From: Pseudomonadota bacterium
Lineage (GTDB): Bacteria > Desulfobacterota > Syntrophobacteria > Syntrophobacterales > Syntrophobacteraceae
DNA length: 34,223 nucleotides
Direction of reading: 5' to 3'
Assembly: GCA_023416335.1 (NCBI GenBank)
Contig: JAEZHY010000248.1
Location: 1 to 34,223, forward strand
The stretch's first letter is position 1, and every line of letters begins with the position of its first letter. Below the pieces are notes generated by a model. The model worked only from the letters and a program-made list of their open reading frames with translations, did no database searches and was not told the DNA's origin. Of the stretch, positions 29,324 to 34,223 are shown one piece after another. The translations under genes were made by a program, and so were the position numbers.

Positions 29324-30613
29324 TCATCTTCCGGCCGGCCCGCAACTTCTCACCGGCAGTGCGATTATGAAAGTCGATCCCTCTCCCGGGACGCTTTTGG
29401 CAGTTATGCTTCCGCAGTGTCGTTCGATAATCTTGCGAACTATGGCAAGGCCCATGCCCGTTCCCTCATATTTACTGCTCCGGCCGTGCAGACGCTGGAA
29501 TGGGGTGAATATTTTCGAAAGATATTGCTCTTCGAATCCGATCCCGTTGTCCTCCACTGCAACTTTGCACATTTTCTCATCCTGGTGGAGAGTATACACC
29601 TTCACTACCGGAGGGACATTGTCCCTGTGAAATTTCAGCGCGTTGGCGATCAGGTTCTGGAAAAGCTGTCGTACCTGGCTCGTATCGGCCTGGATCACCG
29701 GCAAGTCTGAAATTTCAACCCTTCCCCCGGTTCTCCGAATCAGGGAATCCAGATCGCTGGCTACATCTTCCACTGCCTCATGGAGACGGCATTCTGAAAA
29801 CGGTTCCTGCCTTGTTCCGACACGGGAGTAACTGAGCAGTGCCTCCAAGAGCTGCCGCATTCGCCCTGCGGCCCCCTGAATCCTTCGGAGATAAGCCACT
29901 GAAACATCATCGTTTTCAGCAACCTTGTTCAACACCATATCCGTAAAGGTCTGGATTTTTCGAAGAGGTTCCTGAAGATCGTGAGAGGCCACAAACGCGA
30001 AGTTCTGCAATTCCTGGTTGCTGCGCTCCAGCGCTGCTTCCCATTGTTTGCGGTCCGATATATCCATGAACACAATGCGCCAGCCTTTAAAGTGCCCGCC
30101 GGAATCACGAGCCGGCGAGACTGCCACATGAGCATGGAAAGGCACTACTTTCCGCTTGAGAAGCCGGACTTCCCCGCTTCGCTCTGCCGCTTTCTTTTCG
30201 GCAACGTCCCTGACCAGCGCAAAGTATGTCGCGTGGTCCTTCGCATAAATAAAAGCGGAAAACCCACGGTTTGTAAGGTCTTCTTTGGAGGTGCCCAACA
30301 TATTGGATGCAGCCTGGTTTGCGCTGACAATTACTCCGTCTCTGCTGAGTGTTACGTATCCGATCGGTGCCAGTTCATAGAGATCGGAATAGGCTTTCTT
30401 TGCCTCTTGCAGCTCCTGTTGCGCCTTTAGAAGCTCCTCATTCTGGATCTGGAGTTCTATCTGATGGATTTCGAGTTCATGGATGAGAGGGAGCATGCCC
30501 GCTTCCGAAAATTCTGCCTGATTTTCGGCACCTTTTTCCTTGAGCAGTTCTTCGGCCCGGCTGCGCAGTTTTTCAAAAAGGGATTGGACGGACACCTTGG
30601 CCATTTCGATCAT
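29324..30613 (-). CDS. PAS-domain sensor histidine kinase
   Basis: A 429-residue soluble kinase. An N-terminal coiled coil (about 10-75, HELEIHQIELQIQNEELLKA) leads into one PAS domain (about 76-190, ELAPIGYVTLSRDGVIVSAN). The phospho-acceptor domain has SHDLQEPLRKI (His211), and the ATPase domain has N320/N324, DNGIGF (355-360) and GTGMGLA (384-390). The FAFVASHDLQEPL wording is typical of the phytochrome-like/PAS kinase group common in environmental Gram-negatives. There is no receiver or output domain and no regulator gene next to it. GAGGA lies five bases before the ATG at 30613. The gap to the downstream NodT gene is about 225 bp, so co-regulation is uncertain. Confidence 0.9.
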   Translation of the reverse strand: MIEMAKVSVQSLFEKLRSRAEELLKEKGAENQAEFSEAGMLPLIHELEIHQIELQIQNEELLKAQQELQEAKKAYSDLYELAPIGYVTLSRDGVIVSANQAASNMLGTSKEDLTNRGFSAFIYAKDHATYFALVRDVAEKKAAERSGEVRLLKRKVVPFHAHVAVSPARDSGGHFKGWRIVFMDISDRKQWEAALERSNQELQNFAFVASHDLQEPLRKIQTFTDMVLNKVAENDDVSVAYLRRIQGAAGRMRQLLEALLSYSRVGTRQEPFSECRLHEAVEDVASDLDSLIRRTGGRVEISDLPVIQADTSQVRQLFQNLIANALKFHRDNVPPVVKVYTLHQDEKMCKVAVEDNGIGFEEQYLSKIFTPFQRLHGRSSKYEGTGMGLAIVRKIIERHCGSITAKSVPGEGSTFIIALPVRSCGPAGR

Positions 30614-31100
30614 TATTCCTCGGCATCATGCCGGTGCGGCAAAATTTGGAAACTACTTAAATTTAAGTTCAAAACTACTTCCAGTCACCGGTTCGACAGG
30701 AATCGCTGCAGTCTCGAATAACCGGCAGAGCCCAGTGTCGTCATTCCAGCCCTTCTCTTCGATCAGGACAAGCTCACTCCGGAATCCAGATGGACCGCCG
30801 CATCCCGGACCTTGTTTAGGAAGCTCCCATTCCGTCGAGTTGTGGCACGGTTTCCTGAGCGTGCCGGCCGGGAAGAGGCGTAAATATTGACGGTATCCGG
30901 CCCTCTTTCCGTGGACACGCGCAACGTTTCGGAATAAATTCGAATTTGAGGCATTCGTATTCCTCCGGGCCGAGGTTTCCCGACGCCGTGGACTTTTCGG
31001 ATTATTTTCGAATCTGATATCAGGGAATGCGCATCATTGACGTAAGGCTGCAGGCATTGGACCGCATGCCGACCGGCCGATATTGGAAAGGACTGCACCT
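30614..31100. other. 487-bp divergent intergenic region
   Basis: Lies between the divergent kinase and RNase Z genes. The kinase-proximal part (30640-30680) is AT-rich and may hold its promoter. A GGCACGGTTTCC-type hairpin repeat is at 30840-30868. The long minus-strand open frame through this stretch has no ribosome site or recognisable domain, and I do not count it as a gene. Confidence 0.5.
30840..30868 (+). repeat. GGCACGGTTTCCTGAxCGTGCC hairpin repeat
   Basis: TTGTGGCACGGTTTCCTGAG followed by CGTGCCGGC; second copy of the repeat seen on the minus strand at 19322-19351, with two or three substitutions. Confidence 0.6.
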
Positions 31101-32048
31101 TTGGAATGTGTGTTGATAGGCACCGGGGGAATGATGCCCATGCCCTACAGGATGCTTTCATCGCTCGCTGTAAGGCTCAACGGCGAAATCTATCTCTTCG
31201 ATGCCGGAGAAGGCACTCAAATAAACTGGAAGAAAGTGCGGCTCGGGGTGCGCGGATTGAAGCTCATCGCGGTCACCCATCTACATGCGGACCACTGCCT
31301 GGGCATTCCGGGCATGATCATGCTGAAATCGCAGATGGAAGAACCTGAACCGCTGACGATACTGGGTCCGCCGGGCACGCGGGAGTTCATTGCCCAATGC
31401 CGAAGGACCCTGGAATTCCAGGTCAATTTTCCCATTCGGATAGTGGAGTGGCCGGGCGATGAATCCGGCGCGGCATACAGGGACGACCAGGTGACCATTT
31501 ACTGGCAGCCGGTCAAACACACCAGGTTCTGCCTCGGCTACAGGCTGGAGGAGATGGACCGGCCGGGAAAATTCAACCCCGAACTTGCCCGGGGCCTCGG
31601 CGTGCCCAAGGGGCCGCTGTGGGGCAGGCTGCAGCAGGGTGAAACCGTAGAGAGTGCTTCAGGGGCCAAGGTAATGCCTTCGGATGTCCTGGGACCGCCT
31701 CGAAGAGGCCGCCACGTCGCCTACGTTGTCGATACACGACCGGTACCGGGAGTCCAAACCCTTTGCAGGAAGGCCGACATTGCATTCCTGGAAGGTATGT
31801 TCCTGTCCGAACACTCGGAGCATGCAGATGTGAAGGGGCATATGACCGTAATGGAAGCGGCCGAAATCGCAAAACAGGCCGATGCCGCCCGCACGGTACT
31901 CATTCACATAAGCCCGCGCTATGAAAACAGCGAACTGGGAAAGCTCGAGGGCGAGGCGAAAACCGTATTCGATCGGATCAAGGTCGGAAGAGATATGGAT
32001 ATGTTCGAGGTGAAATTTCCGGAGGACATTGAGGAGAAAAAGAGTTGA
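31101..32048 (+). CDS. rnz: ribonuclease Z / metallo-beta-lactamase-fold nuclease
   Basis: A 315-residue zinc-dependent nuclease that trims the 3' end of tRNA precursors. It opens ECVLIGTGG, the usual first strand of the family, and carries the metal motif THLHADHCLGIPG near residues 59-71 (His60, His62, Asp64, His65). Later YVVDTRPV and the FLSEHSEHADVKGHMT exosite/metal region with HIS near the C-terminus complete the set. The start is probably the TTG at 31101, which places AAAGGA eight bases upstream and gives the family's normal N-terminus; a TTG at 31083 is an alternative. It is monocistronic and ends at a good intrinsic terminator. Confidence 0.88.
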   Translation: MECVLIGTGGMMPMPYRMLSSLAVRLNGEIYLFDAGEGTQINWKKVRLGVRGLKLIAVTHLHADHCLGIPGMIMLKSQMEEPEPLTILGPPGTREFIAQCRRTLEFQVNFPIRIVEWPGDESGAAYRDDQVTIYWQPVKHTRFCLGYRLEEMDRPGKFNPELARGLGVPKGPLWGRLQQGETVESASGAKVMPSDVLGPPRRGRHVAYVVDTRPVPGVQTLCRKADIAFLEGMFLSEHSEHADVKGHMTVMEAAEIAKQADAARTVLIHISPRYENSELGKLEGEAKTVFDRIKVGRDMDMFEVKFPEDIEEKKS

Positions 32049-32086
32049 CCGCTGCTCAACGACTGCTGTGAAATTGGAGAAAAGGG

Positions 32087-32122
32087 AAAGGCCCTCTCAA
32101 GGGAAGAGGGCCTTTCGTTTTC
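32087..32122 (+). terminator. rnz: intrinsic terminator of rnz
   Basis: AAAGGCCCTCT (32087-32097), loop CAAGGGA, AGAGGGCCTTT (32105-32115), then CGTTTTCG. An 11-bp stem with a T-rich tail about 40 bp after the rnz stop. The outer AAA/TTT pairing means it could also work for transcripts arriving from the minus strand. Confidence 0.85.
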
Positions 32123-32174
32123 GTTGTGGCTGAGCTTCAGTACCGGTAGAATCGCGAGGCGAGGGAAGGTGCGT

Positions 32175-32405
32175 TTATTCTTTTGCTCCTTCCAGCATTT
32201 TCTGGAGCCGAATCTTCTCAGCTTCGGCTTCTCTCAATTTCCTCTCGATCCCCTCTCTTTCCGGTGAACCAGGCTTTAAATCCTGAAGTTTCTTTTCGAG
32301 TTCCTCTGTTTGTTTCATAACTCGATAAAGCTCGACAGCCACCATCCTAATACTCATACGGGTACTTTCTTCCCAATATTGCTGATCTTTCCTCCAAAGG
32401 GCCAT
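32175..32405 (-). CDS. small coiled-coil hypothetical protein
   Basis: A 76-residue charged protein with no signal or membrane segment. From about residue 20 it is one long heptad-type helix rich in Glu, Lys and Leu (TEELEKKLQDLKPGSPEREG, then KLREAEAEKIRLQKMLEG), interrupted by a Pro-Gly turn that suggests an antiparallel hairpin. I do not recognise a family. It starts 15 bases after the transglycosylase stop on the same strand, so it may be cotranscribed, but its own ribosome site is poor. An internal ATG (residue 17) is a possible alternative start. Confidence 0.55.
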   Translation of the reverse strand: MALWRKDQQYWEESTRMSIRMVAVELYRVMKQTEELEKKLQDLKPGSPEREGIERKLREAEAEKIRLQKMLEGAKE

Positions 32406-32420
32406 CGGTCTTTGTAAGGC

Positions 32421-33467
32421 TTACCTTCGGGAATAAACCTCGTAGGCGAGGTCGAATTTGTCGCGTGTTCCCGAGGGTAAACGCAGTGCAAATCCGGAAT
32501 CAGGGGGCATCGTGTCCTGACGTAGTGAGGGATTGAGTTCCTGGAGTTGACTGACCGGCACATCGATCCATTTGGCTATTTCCTCAAGTTTTAAAGGCGT
32601 TTTGACCATAACGGGATCGAAGTCCTTAGGCTTGCAATAATTGGGAAACTCAAACCCATATTTCTCCGGCTCGCGCATAATCTTGACGGCGGCCAGCACT
32701 TTTGAAACATAAACTACCGAACGCGCGGGCAACTTACGCCCATAAAGCTCCCCGTCCTTCACGCGGCAACTTCTAGCCGCGCCGGCAATAGGCCCGCAGC
32801 CCGCGTTATACGCGGCCAGGGCCAGCAACCAAGAATCGTACTGTTCGTAAAGGGTTTTGAGGTACTTGGCGGCAGCTTTCGTCGATTTGATCGGGTCTCG
32901 CCTCTCGTCGACATATCGGTCGACTCTGAGCCCCATCTTTCGAGCTGTTGACGCCAACATCTGCCAATAGCCACCCGCTCCTCGATATGACGCGTGCTTT
33001 TCGAAACGGCTCTCAACAAAAACAACCAGAACCATTTCTCCCGGCACTCCATAGCTCTCAAGAATTTCTGTCATTTGCGGGAGACATCCTTTTGCCTTTT
33101 TCATGGTATCCGAAAATGTCTTTCGGCCATCTCCCTGGTAGAAGCGGATGTACTTTTGAACAAGCGGTTCATTGATGGGTATCTGGATTCTGTTTCTCCA
33201 TAGCACCGTGGGGGTTCCCTTAAGAGCATCCGAAGGAGATGGCGAAGAGAGCGAACCGGCGGGAGTCTCCTGCTTGAATACATCGGTGGCCGGCGATAAA
33301 GAAGCAAGCGCACCTGGAAAATCCCGACTCTCAGCTCTTGCCTGAGCGTGGAGCGCGAAAAGTAAAAGGGAAAAAACACATGAAGCCAAAATCACCCTCA
33401 AAATGCAGGGCGAACAGGCTTTCAGTCCCCCCAGATGGTGCCCGTGGAGGCTTGAATCAGGCGCCAT
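32421..33467 (-). CDS. membrane-bound lytic murein transglycosylase, MltD-like
   Basis: A 348-residue periplasmic enzyme that cleaves the glycan chain of peptidoglycan with formation of 1,6-anhydromuramic acid. A long N-terminus with a hydrophobic run (about 20-42, ending ALHAQARA) is a signal peptide or anchor. The SLT domain has the catalytic Glu152 in VVFVESRFEKHA, the GGYWQM motif and LAAYNAG (217-223). The C-terminal part (LEEIAKWIDVPVSQLQELNP and onward) resembles the region preceding or replacing LysM repeats in MltD. The ATG at 33467 is preceded by AGGAG at seven bases; an ATG five codons earlier overlaps that site. A small coiled-coil gene follows 15 bases downstream. Confidence 0.9.
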   Translation of the reverse strand: MAPDSSLHGHHLGGLKACSPCILRVILASCVFSLLLFALHAQARAESRDFPGALASLSPATDVFKQETPAGSLSSPSPSDALKGTPTVLWRNRIQIPINEPLVQKYIRFYQGDGRKTFSDTMKKAKGCLPQMTEILESYGVPGEMVLVVFVESRFEKHASYRGAGGYWQMLASTARKMGLRVDRYVDERRDPIKSTKAAAKYLKTLYEQYDSWLLALAAYNAGCGPIAGAARSCRVKDGELYGRKLPARSVVYVSKVLAAVKIMREPEKYGFEFPNYCKPKDFDPVMVKTPLKLEEIAKWIDVPVSQLQELNPSLRQDTMPPDSGFALRLPSGTRDKFDLAYEVYSRR

Positions 33468-34223
33468 ACTGGTTCTCCTCATTATTTCAAAGAAAACCCA
33501 TGGCCCTTACGGATACCCGTAAGAGTTATAGGATGGCGCATTTTTTAGCAGCTGCGGGCGAAAAACGCAAACCGGGTTATCAGGAGTTTTCCGGAATAAA
33601 CCCGGATTATCCGGGAAATGAACCAAAAATTCCGTGCTGAAGGATATATCCAAAAAGATATTACCGGATTCGGAGCAAACAGAGTAAGCCTGGCCGGCCT
33701 AGGTCTGGGGTGGATCGTTTTGGAGAACGTTTGTCACTCAATCTTTCAATTATGTAAGAATTCGTGGAAATGCGTCAATTTTCTGTCTTTCCGGCATAAG
33801 TGTTCGGGATGTCACAAGAATGCCGGGGGCTGGCCCGGCATTCCGGGGATACCGGAAGGGCCGTCGTCGCCTCAGCGGATCCGTGTGAATTTAGGCAGCA
33901 AAAACCGCTATTTGAAAGACATACGGTCTGAACGAAGGACCGGGCTCCGGATCAGGCAGGCAAAGACCCCACGAGCCAATTGTGTATAGGGCAGAAAGCC
34001 CGCCTGCGGCCAGTGTCTTCCGGCTGGCCCCGATTTTACCTGGTATGAGGGAATTAGGGTCAATTCGGGACAGTTCCGGATTCTGTCATATTCGAAATTG
34101 CGAAGGGTTGTACGGCCAGGTTGGAAGCAAGTAGACATCAATTGGCGCCCCCCTCTTCCGTTCACCCACTCCATACGGAAGTCCCTCATTCAGGTTCCGA
34201 GACATTTTTCGACGGAGTCCCCA
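33468..34223. other. 756-bp region without a convincing gene, with palindromes
   Basis: Holds three clear dyads: CTTACGG ATAC CCGTAAG (33506-33523), CCCGGATTATCCGGG (33601-33615), and GAATGCCGGG GGCTGG CCCGGCATTC (33818-33843). The first two lie upstream of the transglycosylase gene and could be leader or operator structures; the third is unassigned. Open frames of 93-123 codons occur on both strands, but they overlap one another, lack ribosome sites and have no domain I recognise. The right edge may enter another gene or repeat that the window cuts off. Confidence 0.5.

Noticed and set aside
33618..34189. Two overlapping open frames near the right edge (123 codons plus, 93 codons minus)
   Set aside because: No domain, poor starts, contradictory strands; region described as gene-free.
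1..34223. CRISPR array, tRNA, rRNA, cobalamin riboswitch
   Set aside because: I looked for regularly spaced repeats, cloverleaf T-arm patterns and the B12-box wording near the corrinoid genes and found none; without a covariance search a diverged riboswitch could be missed.

Overview
The window reads as chromosomal DNA of a Gram-negative, probably anaerobic bacterium. Supporting this are a TolC/NodT-type outer-membrane lipoprotein, an MltD-like murein lytic transglycosylase, a corrinoid methyltransferase set and a RACo-type corrinoid activator. Moderately high GC, many hybrid/PAS kinases and many dispersed palindromic repeats fit Desulfobacterota (former Deltaproteobacteria), but no rRNA or tRNA is present to prove it.

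Left part (1-4.8 kb): the window edge carries a possible fragment of a group II intron-like element. It is followed by a small HAD phosphatase (minus), an MFS exporter (plus), and a translationally coupled minus-strand pair: a PAS-PAS-histidine kinase-receiver protein and a stand-alone MetH-type B12 activation-domain protein.

Central part (5.2-20.8 kb): a one-directional block of eleven genes. The order is histidine ammonia-lyase (hutH), a pyrrolysine-free MtmB-family methyltransferase, a CUT1-type ABC transporter (ATPase, binding protein, two permeases), a small corrinoid protein, an ornithine cyclodeaminase/mu-crystallin-family oxidoreductase, a pyrrolysine-free MttB-family methyltransferase, long-type urocanase (hutU) and imidazolonepropionase (hutI). 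A RACo-like corrinoid activator converges on it from the right. The attractive reading is that an N-methylated histidine compound (hercynine or another methylhistidine) is imported, demethylated onto a corrinoid protein, and then broken down by HutH-HutU-HutI. That substrate is inference. No methyl-acceptor methyltransferase, hutG, hutF or formiminotransferase gene is in the window.

Right part (20.8-34.2 kb): an intergenic zone rich in repeats with a small hypothetical gene, the RACo gene, an SbcC-like fragment gene lacking a P-loop, and an SDR oxidoreductase. Next come minus-strand genes for an orphan E1 beta/alpha 2-oxoacid (or acetoin) dehydrogenase pair, a NodT-family outer-membrane efflux lipoprotein and a PAS histidine kinase. 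Then follow RNase Z with a clear intrinsic terminator, a small coiled-coil protein, an MltD-like transglycosylase and about 0.75 kb without a convincing gene.

Several families of dispersed repeats occupy the intergenic spaces: a ~200 bp MITE-like element in two copies, GTAGGGTGGGCAC-type hairpins, GGTTCCCAAGG-type palindromes, a GGCACGGTTTCC hairpin and CAGTGAACAGTGA tracts. They interrupt the central block as well as the flanks.
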